DNA from: an uncultured Acidobacteriaceae bacterium
GTDB taxonomy: Bacteria; Acidobacteriota; Terriglobia; Terriglobales; Acidobacteriaceae
NCBI GenBank assembly: GCA_903904755.1
Contig: CAIVDV010000065.1
Location: 1-64,000, forward strand
DNA length: 64,000 nt
Direction: 5' to 3'
The notes beneath the pieces are model-generated. The model did no database searches. It was not told where the DNA came from and worked only from the letters and a program-made list of their open reading frames with translations. This document shows, one piece after another, positions 50,931-59,408 of this stretch (its first letter is position 1; every line of letters begins with the position of its first letter). Made by a program: the position numbers and the translations under genes.

Positions 50931-51257
50931 AAAGGGGGGGGTGCGTTTTTTTGCTCTTTTTCGCCTCCTATGTGATTGATGGTATGAGATTTAATGGTTG
51001 GTTACCTGGGGCGTTTTGATGCGTTTTTGCGCCTTTTTTGCACGTTTGGGGGGGGATTCGGTTGGGAGCGGTGCTGTGGGGGACGCGATTTTGGGTGTTT
51101 GCTGGCATGGAATTCTCCGGTCTGAGGAACTGCTACCATTGTGCGCTTTTCGGGGGAAATTGCAGGCAAGTGTGGGGCGGGATTTTTTGGGGGTGGATGT
51201 GGTTTGTTTTGTGGGGGTTGGTGGTGGTGCGGGGAGAGGGCGGGGCTTGACAGAGGC
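50931..51257 (-). repeat. Dispersed intergenic element, copy B (complete)
   Basis: Read on the minus strand the copy runs from TGTCAAGCCCCG (about 51257) through a CCACATCCACCCCC stretch, GCCTGCAATTTCCCCC, GGAGAATTCC-ATG (51118-51106), phased A-tracts (about 51048-51012), GCCCCAGGTAACC and CATACCATCAATCACATAGGAG to a terminal C-run (about 50932-50940). murB begins about 110-130 bases further on in the same direction. Every block is shared with copy C and/or copy A. Confidence 0.75.
50968..51108 (-). CDS. Possible small protein within intergenic element copy B
   Basis: 46 codons from ATG 51108 with GGAGAATTCC directly upstream, ending at TAG 50968. The peptide opens MPANTQNRVPHS and is rich in Pro, Asn and Lys. 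Start context and the first residues match the ORFs in copies A and C; the remainder diverges through indels. No function is recognised; expression is untested. Confidence 0.35.
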   Translation of the reverse strand: MPANTQNRVPHSTAPNRIPPQTCKKGAKTHQNAPGNQPLNLIPSIT

Positions 51258-51675
51258 CAGAGATCAGATGCCGGAGATCCGGGATCAGAGATTCAGATGG
51301 TTCGAGCTGCGCTCGAATGCGGCCCACTCATATTGAAAAGGCGCGCCACGGATGGGGTGCAGGTTGATGAGGGTTGGGTAATTGGCCGATCGCGGCCGGG
51401 TTGTATGTGGCAGAGGGATGGGCTCGGTGCATGAAGGTTGCGCTATGATCACCGGTCCCCAAGTGCAAGCGACCGGTCGCACCCGCTGGTCGAACGTGCC
51501 GACGGTGCCTGCAACTGGTTTGGAGGGGGAGTTGGGGCCACCCGCCGATTCCACAGAGCGGGATTTGGCGCGGCTCGGTGTCGAAAATTCCCCGTTTGGT
51601 GCGGGCAAGGGTGCGGGAAGGATGGTTCCGGTTAGAATGGGAAGAACAGGCAAAACTTCCCTGCCGGAGGCACCA
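51258..51675. other. Intergenic stretch upstream of the bacilliredoxin gene
   Basis: 418 bases without a convincing gene. TTCGAGC-TGC-GCTCGAA (51301-51317) is a perfect seven-base-pair dyad followed by TGCGGCCC; the same hairpin and flank recur at 57450-57474. TAGAAT at 51633-51638 is a weak -10 candidate for the bacilliredoxin gene. The frame of that gene is open from 51382, but the upstream part has no protein-like character. Confidence 0.5.
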
Positions 51676-52101
51676 ATGTATCCAGAGATTATGCTGATTC
51701 CGATGCGCGAGGAACTGACGCGCGCCGGACTGACGGAAGCCCGCACCGCCGAAGAGGTGGATGCGGCACTGGCCAAGCCGGGTACGACCCTGCTGGTTGT
51801 CAACTCGATTTGCGGCTGTGCGGCGGGCAAGATGCGGCCCGGCGTGCGGATGGCGCTGAGCAACGCAACGCTGCCCGACTACGCGGTGACGGTGTTTGCG
51901 GGCCAGGATCGTGAAGCGACCGAACGCGCGCGCAGCTACTTTGCCGGCAATCCGCCGACTTCCCCTGCCGTTGCGATTCTGCGCGACGGGCAGTTGGTGT
52001 ACCTGATGCAGCGGTTTGTGATTGAGACGAGCACGGCTCCGCAGATTGCGGCTGAGCTGGCGCGGGCGTTTGACGAGTTCTGCGCGAAGGCAAGCGCTTA
52101 A
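51676..52101 (+). CDS. BrxA/BrxB-family bacilliredoxin
   Basis: 141 residues from ATG 51676, with GGAGG six bases upstream. The family pattern MYPEIMLIPMREELTRAGL and the redox motif Cys46-Gly47-Cys48 (NSICGCAAGKMRPG) are clear. FAGQDREATERARSYFAGNPPTSPAVAILRDGQLVYLMQRFVIE completes the DUF1094 domain. In Firmicutes such proteins remove bacillithiol from oxidised proteins; whether this organism makes bacillithiol is not visible here. Confidence 0.92.
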   Translation: MYPEIMLIPMREELTRAGLTEARTAEEVDAALAKPGTTLLVVNSICGCAAGKMRPGVRMALSNATLPDYAVTVFAGQDREATERARSYFAGNPPTSPAVAILRDGQLVYLMQRFVIETSTAPQIAAELARAFDEFCAKASA

Positions 52102-52129
52102 GCTGCTTCCCTTTCGCTTCGATCAGTAG

Positions 52130-52155
52130 AAAAGCCTCCCGGTTGGGAGGCTTTT
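52130..52155. terminator. Bidirectional intrinsic terminator
   Basis: AAAAGCCTCCC pairs perfectly with GGGAGGCTTTT across a GGTT loop, giving T-runs on both strands. It lies 28 bases after the bacilliredoxin stop and 25 bases beyond the stop of the convergent permease gene, so it serves both. Confidence 0.92.
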
Positions 52156-52180
52156 CAGTTTGGTGCGGAGTGGGTAAGGG

Positions 52181-53710
52181 CTAGTCTCCGCTGGTGGCTG
52201 GGAGTTGCTGCACCTTGCTGTGCTTGCGGGAGTAGGTGAAGTAGATGACCAGGCCGATGAGCAGCCAGACGATCATGACAATCCAGGTGATGAGGGCGAG
52301 GTTGGTCATGAGGTAGACGGCCGAGAGGATGCCCAGCAGGGGAACCAGCGGGACGAGAGGCGTCTTGAAGGGCCGGTGCATGTGGGGGTGGCGAACACGG
52401 AGAATCCAGACGCCTGCGGAAACGATGGTGAAGGCGAGGAGGGTGCCGATATTGACCAATTCAGCCAGCTTGTCGATGGGCAGGAAGGCCGGCATGATGG
52501 CGGCGAAAGCACCGAAGGCGATGGTGGTAATCCAGGGGGTGCGGAATTTGGGATGGATGGCGGAGGCCCACTTGGGCAGGAGGCCATCCTTGGACATGGA
52601 GTAGAAGACGCGGGTCTGGCCGAGGAGCATGACGAGCATGACGGTGGCGAGGCCGAAGACAGCGCCGATTTTGACAAGGATGGAGCCCCAGGTGACGCCG
52701 GTGGCATCGATGGCGAGGGCTACGGGAGCGGAGACGTTCAGCGTCTTGTAGTTGACCAGGCCGGTGAGCACGAGAGAGACCGCGATATAGAGGATGGTGC
52801 AGACGACGAGCGAGCCAAGGATGCCGATGGGCATGTCGCGCTGCGGGTTCTTGGCCTCCTGAGCGGCAGTGGAGACGGCGTCAAAGCCAATGTAAGCGAA
52901 GAAGATGGACGCTGCAGCACCCGGGATGCCGAGGAGGCCGAAGTTTCCGTGGCCATCGGATGGCGGGATGAAGGGGTGCCAGTTGGCGGAAGCGACCTGT
53001 GGGTGATGGAAGAGGAAGAACCCGCCGATGGCGAGAAAGATGCCGACGATGCCGAGCTTGATGATGACGATGGCGGAGTTGAAATTTGCCGACTCCTTGA
53101 TGCCGATAACGAGCACCGTGGTAATGAGGAGCACGATGATGACGGCGAGGAGGTTGAAGAGGCCGGTGACGTGTTCCAGGCCGACATCGCTGACACCGGG
53201 GGGCAAGGAAGATTTGCTCAGCCAGATGCCCTGGTATTTGACGAGGACATTGCCGGTGGTGGTGGTGAGCGAGGGCGGGAAGACGATGCCGAGCTGTTGG
53301 AGGAGGCTGTTGAAGTAGCCGGCCCAACCGGATGCGACGGTGGAGGCACCGAAGGCGTATTCGAGAACAAGGTCCCAGCCGATGATCCAGGCGACGAGTT
53401 CGCCGAGGGTGGCATAGCCGTAGGTGTAGGCGGAGCCGGCGATGGGGATGATGGAGGCGAACTCCGCATAGCAGAGGCCGGCGAAGGCGCAGGTGAGGCC
53501 AGCGAGGACAAAGCTAAGGGAGACGGCGGGACCCGCGTGGAGAGCAGCGGCCTGGCCGGTGAGGGTGAAGATTCCGGCACCGATGACAGCGCCGATTCCG
53601 AGAGTGATGAGGTTCAAGGCACTCAGGGAACGCTTGAGCGTATTCTCGCCCTCTTCTCCTGCTTCTTGCGTGAGGAGCGAGAGAGGCTTAATTGCAAACA
53701 GTCCGGGCAT
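52181..53710 (-). CDS. APC-superfamily amino acid permease (cationic amino acid transporter type)
   Basis: 509 residues with about 12 membrane segments. LITLGIGAVIGAGIFTLTGQAAA is the substrate-binding first helix of the APC fold, and FFAYIGFDAVSTAAQEAKNPQRDMPIGI is the helix 6 and following loop typical of the CAT family. The C-terminus is short and charged. A proton-coupled amino acid importer is likely, but the substrate cannot be read. The second permease gene lies 18 bases upstream, suggesting an operon. Confidence 0.9.
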   Translation of the reverse strand: MPGLFAIKPLSLLTQEAGEEGENTLKRSLSALNLITLGIGAVIGAGIFTLTGQAAALHAGPAVSLSFVLAGLTCAFAGLCYAEFASIIPIAGSAYTYGYATLGELVAWIIGWDLVLEYAFGASTVASGWAGYFNSLLQQLGIVFPPSLTTTTGNVLVKYQGIWLSKSSLPPGVSDVGLEHVTGLFNLLAVIIVLLITTVLVIGIKESANFNSAIVIIKLGIVGIFLAIGGFFLFHHPQVASANWHPFIPPSDGHGNFGLLGIPGAAASIFFAYIGFDAVSTAAQEAKNPQRDMPIGILGSLVVCTILYIAVSLVLTGLVNYKTLNVSAPVALAIDATGVTWGSILVKIGAVFGLATVMLVMLLGQTRVFYSMSKDGLLPKWASAIHPKFRTPWITTIAFGAFAAIMPAFLPIDKLAELVNIGTLLAFTIVSAGVWILRVRHPHMHRPFKTPLVPLVPLLGILSAVYLMTNLALITWIVMIVWLLIGLVIYFTYSRKHSKVQQLPATSGD

Positions 53711-53728
53711 AGATGAGGGAACTCCTCT

Positions 53729-55285
53729 TCATAGAGTGGAATCAGGTTGTTGGGACGAGGCCGAAGCCCGCGACCAGAAAAGATATACGGGAATACCGAG
53801 GACAACGAGGATGAGTCCGGGCCATGTGTACTGTGGCTTGTACCGCAATAATACGACACAAATCCATGAGGCCATCATGATGTAAATGGCAGGAAGTACA
53901 GGAAATCCAAAAGCTTTGTAGGGACGTGGCTCGTCAGGGCGTTTTACGCGCAGGACGAAGAGGCCAACGATGGTGAGGATGTAGAAGAGCAGTACGGCAA
54001 AGATGATGTAGTCGAGGAGTTGGCCGTAGGAACCGGAGACGCAGAGCAGTGCTGCCCAGACGGCCTGGAGGATGAGGCCGGCGGCGGGGGTTTTGTAGCG
54101 GGGGTGGAGTTTGCCGACGGAGCGGAAGAAGAGGCCGTCGCGGCTCATGGCGTAATAGACGCGTGCGCCGGCGAGACTCATGCCGTTTGCGCAGCCGAAG
54201 GTGGAGACGAGGATGGCACCGGCCATGAGGAGGGCCCCGCCTGTGGGGAAGATTTGCTGGAGAGCGGCGGTGCCGACGCGATCTTCTGCCGCGAACTGGA
54301 TGCCGCGTGCGAAGACGGTTTGGCCGTTGGGATCGCCCGTGAGAGGCAGGACCATCATGTATGCGGCGGAGGCAAGCAGGTACACGAGGATGACGAAGCA
54401 GGTGCCCATGGCCAGGGAGAGGGGGATGTTTCGTCGGGGGTTCTTCACTTCTCCGGCTGTGAAGGTGATGTTGTTCCAGGCGTCGGCGGAGAAGAGGGAG
54501 CCGACCTGGACGACGCCGAGGAGGATGGCCAGGTTGACGAGAACGATGGGGCCACCGACGCCGACCTGAACGGGATGGAGGGTAGACCAGCTGGCGTTGC
54601 GCCAGAAGTCACCAAAATTGGCGGCGACGGCAGCGGGGTTGCGGCCGATGGTGAAGGCGAGAACGATGAGAGCGGCGAGGGAGAGGCCTTTGGCGGTGGT
54701 GAAGACGTTCTGGATGAGGGAGCCGATGTCCATGCCGAAGATGTTGACGATGGCGAGGAAGAAGACGAGGAAGATACCGACGAGATTGGCGGTGGAGATG
54801 CCTATCTCCATATTGCCGAGGACCATGGGGCCGACGCGGACGGGGGGGACATGGGCGATGTGCCAGAGCCAGTGGGTGCTGGAGATGGTGGGGAAGAAGA
54901 CGCCGAGGAATTTGCCGAAGGCGACACAGACGGCGGCGATGGTGCCGGCCTGGATGACGAGGAAGAGGGTCCATCCGTAGAGAAAGCCCCACATGGGGCC
55001 GAGGGATTCGCGGAGGTAGACGTACTGGCCGCCGGCAGAGGGCATCATGGCGGCGAGTTCGCCATAGGAGAGCGCGCCGATGATGGTCATGAGGCCGGCG
55101 ACGACCCAGGCGGCGAGGAAGAGGGCCGGGGAGTCAGTGGCGCGGGCGATATCGGCATCGACAAGGAAGATGCCGGAGCCGATCATGGAGCCGACGACGA
55201 TGGCAGTGGAGCTGAAAAGCCCGAGCGAGGGTACCAGCTGTGGGCCGGAAAGAGGGGCGGCTGAGGTGTGTTTCGCGGTCGTCAC
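53729..55285 (-). CDS. APC-superfamily amino acid permease/exchanger (LAT-like)
   Basis: About 518 residues from GTG 55285, with 12 membrane segments. STAIVVGSMIGSGIFLVDADIARATDSP is the helix 1 block, and SLFSADAWNNITFTAGEVKNPRRNIPLSL that of helix 6. The pattern resembles L-type amino acid exchangers. The frame is open to 55549 but loses similarity upstream of the GTG. No ribosome-binding site precedes the GTG; TACAAC eight bases before it could be a -10 box of a near-leaderless transcript. Confidence 0.88.
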   Translation of the reverse strand: MTTAKHTSAAPLSGPQLVPSLGLFSSTAIVVGSMIGSGIFLVDADIARATDSPALFLAAWVVAGLMTIIGALSYGELAAMMPSAGGQYVYLRESLGPMWGFLYGWTLFLVIQAGTIAAVCVAFGKFLGVFFPTISSTHWLWHIAHVPPVRVGPMVLGNMEIGISTANLVGIFLVFFLAIVNIFGMDIGSLIQNVFTTAKGLSLAALIVLAFTIGRNPAAVAANFGDFWRNASWSTLHPVQVGVGGPIVLVNLAILLGVVQVGSLFSADAWNNITFTAGEVKNPRRNIPLSLAMGTCFVILVYLLASAAYMMVLPLTGDPNGQTVFARGIQFAAEDRVGTAALQQIFPTGGALLMAGAILVSTFGCANGMSLAGARVYYAMSRDGLFFRSVGKLHPRYKTPAAGLILQAVWAALLCVSGSYGQLLDYIIFAVLLFYILTIVGLFVLRVKRPDEPRPYKAFGFPVLPAIYIMMASWICVVLLRYKPQYTWPGLILVVLGIPVYLFWSRASASSQQPDSTL

Positions 55286-55451
55286 TTGGATAGGTTGTAC
55301 CGGAAGAGGCGGGGCGTTGTCTCTAGTTTTCTTTTGTCTGCACAGAATTACGCAAGTGCGGGGTTTACTGATTGGAAACGAGTAACGAGGTGAAGACCGC
55401 TGCCTAGAAACTGGATGACATATCCCTGTTAAGTGGATGCTCCCAGATGGT

Positions 55452-56093
55452 TTAGCCTGCGAAATCGAGCAGGAGGCGGAACTGCTTTGCGGGGTGGGGG
55501 TGGGAGAAGATGCCGGCGGAGACGGCGACGGTGTTTGCGCCGGACGCAATTACTTCGGCGGCGTTGGAGAGGGTGATGCCGGCGACGGCGACCAGGGTGG
55601 GGTCAGGGCCGGCCTGGGAGCGGAGGCGGGCTACGCCGTCGAAGCCGATGGGCTTTTTGATGGTGTCTTTGGTGGTGGTGGGGAAGACGGGGCCGATGGC
55701 GAAGTAGTCGGCGGGTTCCTTGAGGATGCCGGGGAGGAGATTTTCGGCACCTCCGAAGGTTCCGATGATGTAGTTGGGGCCGAGGAGGAGGCGGGCTTCA
55801 GCCGGGGAGGGGTCTCCGGCGTCGACGTGGACGCCGTCAAAGCCGGCGGTGAGGACGAGGTCGGCGCGGTCGTCGAGGATGAGGCGGACGTGTCCGGGGG
55901 GCATGGCATCGCGGAGGATGGCGCAATCGGCGAGGATGCGGTCGTCGGCGTCGACCTTGTTGCGGTATTCGAGGAGGGTGACGCCAGCGTCGGTGAGGGA
56001 TTGGCCGAGGTGCTGGAGCCAGAGTTCCCTGCCCTGGGCGGGGATGAAGGAGGAGTCGAGGATGGGATAGACGCGCGGAAAGAGGAAGCCCAT
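55452..56093 (-). CDS. thiE: Thiamine-phosphate synthase-like protein
   Basis: 213-residue TIM barrel. VTLLEYRNKVDADD corresponds to the ThiE QLR-K segment, RLILDDRADLVLTAGFDGVHVDAGD to the LINDRxDLA...GVHLGQ block, and DYFAIGPVFPTTTKDTIKKPIGFDGV plus VAVAGITLSNAAEVIASGANTVAVSAGIF to the phosphate-binding C-terminus. It joins the pyrimidine and thiazole moieties. The second block reads HVDAGD rather than HLGQED, so TenI-like activity is an alternative. No other thi gene is adjacent. Confidence 0.87.
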   Translation of the reverse strand: MGFLFPRVYPILDSSFIPAQGRELWLQHLGQSLTDAGVTLLEYRNKVDADDRILADCAILRDAMPPGHVRLILDDRADLVLTAGFDGVHVDAGDPSPAEARLLLGPNYIIGTFGGAENLLPGILKEPADYFAIGPVFPTTTKDTIKKPIGFDGVARLRSQAGPDPTLVAVAGITLSNAAEVIASGANTVAVSAGIFSHPHPAKQFRLLLDFAG

Positions 56094-56135
56094 ACCAAAG
56101 AGCTTACGCCTTCCGCGCGGGTGGATTTCCGCAGG

Positions 56136-56645
56136 TCAGGAGGGCATTTCGTCGGCAGAGGGGCCGTAGGTGCCGGGGATGCGGAAGTCCTGGAGGCGCA
56201 TGGTGACGCCGAGCTGGGCGCGGTGGTGGATGAGGTGGTTGAGGACCCAGGTACGGAAGACACGGTACTTCGTATCGGAGATCCAGATTTGGCCGTTGGC
56301 GCCCATCTTCCAGTTGGAGTCCCACTTTTCCGGTGTCATGGCGACAAGGGCTTCGCGGGCTTTGGCGCAGTCGGCGTCGAAGCGCTCGAGGAGAGCAGTC
56401 TTGCTGGCGGGGATGTAGGGCTCGAACTTGTGGTCGGGGGGGAAGATGAGTCCGTCTGTGGTGAGGGTAGAGATGGCCCATTCGCCGGCGGTCTCGACGA
56501 CGTGGCCGACGAGGCGGGCCATGGCCATGGATTTGGGGTGAGGCTTGAAGCTGCCGTCGTGCTCTTCGGGAATGGCGGCGAGGAGTTTGCGGGTGGTCGC
56601 GATTTCGCGGTCGAATTCGGCGATGAGTTCTGCTTGGATATCCAT
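56136..56645 (-). CDS. DinB-family protein (YfiT/DinB four-helix bundle)
   Basis: 169 residues. The metal-binding histidines are in MARLVGHVVETAGEW (about residue 48) and in LNHLIHHRAQLGVTMRL (about 137-141), giving the usual DinB triad. Such proteins are thiol- or metal-dependent transferases or stress proteins; the substrate is unknown. The start at ATG 56645 has GGAGG nearby. It is preceded by intergenic element copy C in the same direction. Confidence 0.88.
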   Translation of the reverse strand: MDIQAELIAEFDREIATTRKLLAAIPEEHDGSFKPHPKSMAMARLVGHVVETAGEWAISTLTTDGLIFPPDHKFEPYIPASKTALLERFDADCAKAREALVAMTPEKWDSNWKMGANGQIWISDTKYRVFRTWVLNHLIHHRAQLGVTMRLQDFRIPGTYGPSADEMPS

Positions 56646-56786
56646 GATGTACCTCCGGGAATTGGTGCCAATTCAGCATACAGCGGATTTTGCGAAAAGG
56701 CGAAGAAAAAGAGAAAGAAGTGAGGGGTAAGGTGTCCGGTCTTCCTGGCGAGGGGCTGGATTCTGGGGAGATAGGCGCCTCAAAAC

Positions 56787-57118
56787 CGGGGGGGGGAGGG
56801 GGGGGGATGACTTTCAGATTTTTTGAATGCTGACTGATTGATTCTATGCGGTTTACGCAGTGGTTACCTGGCGTATTTTTGCGTGTTTTTGTGCAGTTTT
56901 GTGCGCATTTTCGGTGAAAAGGTGGGGACGGCGAGGTTGATTGGGCCGGGATTGTGGATGTTTGCTGGCATGGAGTTCTCCTCTTGGATGGCTGCTTCCA
57001 TTCTGCGCCTTTGGGGGTTAATTGCAGGCAGCGGCGGGGAGGGATTTACGGGGGTGGATGTGGTTTGGATTGTTGGTGTTGGGGTTGGGTCGGGAAGTTT
57101 GGGGGCTTGACAAAGGCA
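56787..57118 (-). repeat. Dispersed intergenic element, copy C (complete)
   Basis: Read on the minus strand: TGTCAAGCCCCC (about 57112), CCACATCCACCCC, GCCTGCAATTAACCCCC, GGAGAACTCC-ATG (56981-56969), A-tracts at about 10-11 base spacing (about 56912-56875), GCCAGGTAACC, then a less conserved end and a long C-run interrupted by T (about 56790-56808). The DinB gene starts about 140 bases further on in the same direction. The two outer blocks are almost identical to copy B. Confidence 0.75.
56864..56971 (-). CDS. Possible small protein within intergenic element copy C
   Basis: 35 codons from ATG 56971, preceded by GGAGAACTCC and ending at the TAA inside the conserved CCAGGTAACC block. It opens MPANIHNPGP and ends in a Lys/Thr/Asn-rich stretch encoded by the A-tracts. 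It is the shortest of the three element ORFs. Function and expression are unknown. Confidence 0.35.
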   Translation of the reverse strand: MPANIHNPGPINLAVPTFSPKMRTKLHKNTQKYAR

Positions 57119-57322
57119 GCGAGTCAGCGCCCGCTGCGCGGGGTAGCGAGTTAGCAAGCAAGCGGGGTAATTGGTGGCGGGGAGCAGGGGTCGGGGAAGC
57201 TCGCGATGGGGCCGACGTGCCGGTTTGCGCCGGATCTGCGAAATGGGTGCTGCTGGTCAGGGAAGGGGATAAGGGGCGGGGAAAAGCAAAGGCAACGACT
57301 AGCTGGCATTGGTTCGTCCCAC

Positions 57323-57500
57323 CCTTCCAAAACCTGGAAGGTCAGGGCACCCAGATTGGTTCCGGGCTGAGGGTGCGCCACCCGCCTTTTGGGGGCGTGT
57401 ACCCAGCGCAGAAGCGCTGGGCTACAATCCGCTGCGCCTACGGCGCGAGTTCGAGGGGGGCTCGAATGCGGCCCCGGTCCCCAAAGGCGAGGAACCGGGG
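57323..57500. repeat. Cluster of five hairpins downstream of accC
   Basis: Successive dyads are CCTTCCA/TGGAAGG (57323-57341), CCCAGCGC/GCGCTGGG with an AGAA loop (57402-57421), GCGCC/GGCGC (57434-57446), TTCGAG/CTCGAA (57450-57466) and CCCCGGT/ACCGGGG (57472-57500). The fourth, with its TGCGGCCC flank, recurs at 51301. The cluster lies between accC and element copy C, with no T-run, so it is more like a REP-type intergenic repeat or structured RNA than a simple terminator. No gene is seen in 57119-57536. Confidence 0.65.
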
Positions 57501-57536
57501 GCACCCGGAGGGTGGTGGAGATTGGGGTCGGGAGTG

Positions 57537-58889
57537 CTAGACCTTGCGTTCGGCGAGGAAGCGTTCCATGAATTTGGTGTCGAAGATGCCGGCGCGGAAG
57601 TCTTCGTTGGCGAAGATTTCCTGGTGGAGGGGGATGGAGGTGTCGATTCCCTGCACCACGAACTGCGAGAGGGCGCGCTCCATTTTGGCGATGGCTTCGG
57701 CACGGTCGACGCCGTGGACGATGAGTTTGGCGATGAGGGAGTCGTAGTAGGGGGGGACGACGCCCTCGGCGTACTGGTTGGTATCGACGCGGACGCCATT
57801 GCCGCCGGGGACGTTGAAGGCGGTGATTTTGCCGGCCGAGGGGGTGAACTTGATGGGGTGCTCGGCGTTGATGCGGCACTCGATGGCATGGCCGCGGATG
57901 GTGATGCTCTTGGGGAGGATGTCGGCCAGGCGCTCGCCGGAGGCGATGCGGAGCTGAGCCTTGACGAGATCGACGCCGGTGATGGCCTCGGTGACCGGGT
58001 GCTCGACCTGGATGCGGGTGTTCATCTCAATGAAGTAGATGGAGCCATCCTCATCCATGAGGAACTCGATGGTACCGGCGTTGTGATAGCCGATGTCGAT
58101 GAGGCAGCGCTTGATGGTGGCGGAGATTTCTTCGCGGATTTGGGGGGTGATCTGGAGACTGGGCGCTTCTTCAATGAGCTTCTGGTGGCGACGCTGGATG
58201 GAGCACTCGCGCTCGAAGAGGACTTCGACTGCGCCATGTTCGTCGGCGAGGACCTGGAACTCGATGTGGCGGGGGCGCTCAATGAATTTCTCCATGTAGA
58301 GCTCGCCATTGCCGAAGGCGTTGGTGGCCTCAGTGGAGGCGGAGTGGTAGAGGTTGGGGAGTTCCTCGGCTGAGCGGACGATGCGCATACCGCGCCCGCC
58401 GCCGCCGGCCTTGGCCTTGAGGATGACGGGGTAGCCGACCTTCTGGGCCCACTGGAGGGCGTCTTCGGCGGATTCGACGATGCCGTCAGAGCCGGGAAGG
58501 ATGGGGACGCCGGCATTCTTCATGGCCTGGCGAGCTTTTTCCTTTTCGCCCATGAGGCGGGTGACCTCAGGTGGTGGCCCAATGAACTTGATGTTGGAGG
58601 CGCGGCAGACCTCAGCGAAGTTTGCGTTTTCGCTGAGGAGGCCATAGCCGGGGTGGATGGCGTCGACGTTGGCGATCTCCGCAGCGGAGATGACGGCCGG
58701 GACGTTGAGATAGCTGTCGCCGGGCCGGGGCGGGCCGATGCAGATGGCTTCGTCGGCGAAGCGGACGTGGAGCGAGTTGCGGTCGGCCTCGCTGTAGACA
58801 GCGACGGTGCGCACGCCGAGTTCCTTGGCGGCACTGATGACACGCAGCGCGATTTCGCCGCGATTGGCAATGAGGACTTTACGAATCAT
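57537..58889 (-). CDS. accC: Acetyl-CoA carboxylase, biotin carboxylase subunit
   Basis: 450 residues from ATG 58889. ATP-grasp enzyme that carboxylates biotin on AccB for fatty acid synthesis. [35 protein letters not shown], the glycine loop [34 protein letters not shown] and [16 protein letters not shown] are all intact. It follows accB after six bases; a TTG at 58895 is a less likely start. Confidence 0.97.
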   Translation of the reverse strand: MIRKVLIANRGEIALRVISAAKELGVRTVAVYSEADRNSLHVRFADEAICIGPPRPGDSYLNVPAVISAAEIANVDAIHPGYGLLSENANFAEVCRASNIKFIGPPPEVTRLMGEKEKARQAMKNAGVPILPGSDGIVESAEDALQWAQKVGYPVILKAKAGGGGRGMRIVRSAEELPNLYHSASTEATNAFGNGELYMEKFIERPRHIEFQVLADEHGAVEVLFERECSIQRRHQKLIEEAPSLQITPQIREEISATIKRCLIDIGYHNAGTIEFLMDEDGSIYFIEMNTRIQVEHPVTEAITGVDLVKAQLRIASGERLADILPKSITIRGHAIECRINAEHPIKFTPSAGKITAFNVPGGNGVRVDTNQYAEGVVPPYYDSLIAKLIVHGVDRAEAIAKMERALSQFVVQGIDTSIPLHQEIFANEDFRAGIFDTKFMERFLAERKV

Positions 58890-58895
58890 GGGCAA

Positions 58896-59342
58896 CTATG
58901 CGGTCCGAATGGCGAAGAGGGGTTGTCCGTACTCGATGGGCTGACCGTTCTGTACGAGGCGCTTTACGATTTCGCCGGAGGCGTCAGACTCGATCTCGTT
59001 CATGAGCTTCATGGCTTCGACGATGCAGAGGATCTGTCCCTTTTCGACGCGGTCGCCGGTACCGACGAAGGCGGGAGAGCCGGGGGACGGGGACTCATAG
59101 AAGGTGCCGACGATGGGCGACTTGACGATGTGGAGCTGCTCCTCAACAGGAGCGGCGGGAGCTGCCGGGGCCATGAGGCGTGCCAGCGAGGCGAGGTCCA
59201 CGGCGGAAGCGGCGGGCGCAGCGGCAGAGGCGAACTTGAGCCGCACTTTGAGGTCGCCGCGGTCAAGGTCAAACTCGGCAATCTCGTTTTCCTTCAAAAA
59301 GGCGATGAGCTCTTTGAGCTCAAGAATCTCGTCTGGTGTCAT
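58896..59342 (-). CDS. accB: Acetyl-CoA carboxylase biotin carboxyl carrier protein
   Basis: 148 residues. An N-terminal helix region ([34 protein letters not shown]) and an Ala/Pro-rich linker precede the biotinyl domain, with the modified Lys112 in [38 protein letters not shown] is typical. It is co-transcribed with accC and probably with the upstream aminopeptidase gene. Confidence 0.97.
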   Translation of the reverse strand: MTPDEILELKELIAFLKENEIAEFDLDRGDLKVRLKFASAAAPAASAVDLASLARLMAPAAPAAPVEEQLHIVKSPIVGTFYESPSPGSPAFVGTGDRVEKGQILCIVEAMKLMNEIESDASGEIVKRLVQNGQPIEYGQPLFAIRTA

Positions 59343-59408
59343 GTTTTTGCCTTGCTCTCCGGCCAGTTTGGAGTTTCCATTGGCCCCCGGTTGAGGGAAC
59401 CTTGCTCA

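Noticed and set aside
52205-53716. 503-codon plus-strand ORF antisense to the first permease
   Set aside because: Acidic low-complexity shadow of a membrane protein gene; the minus-strand permease has clear APC motifs.
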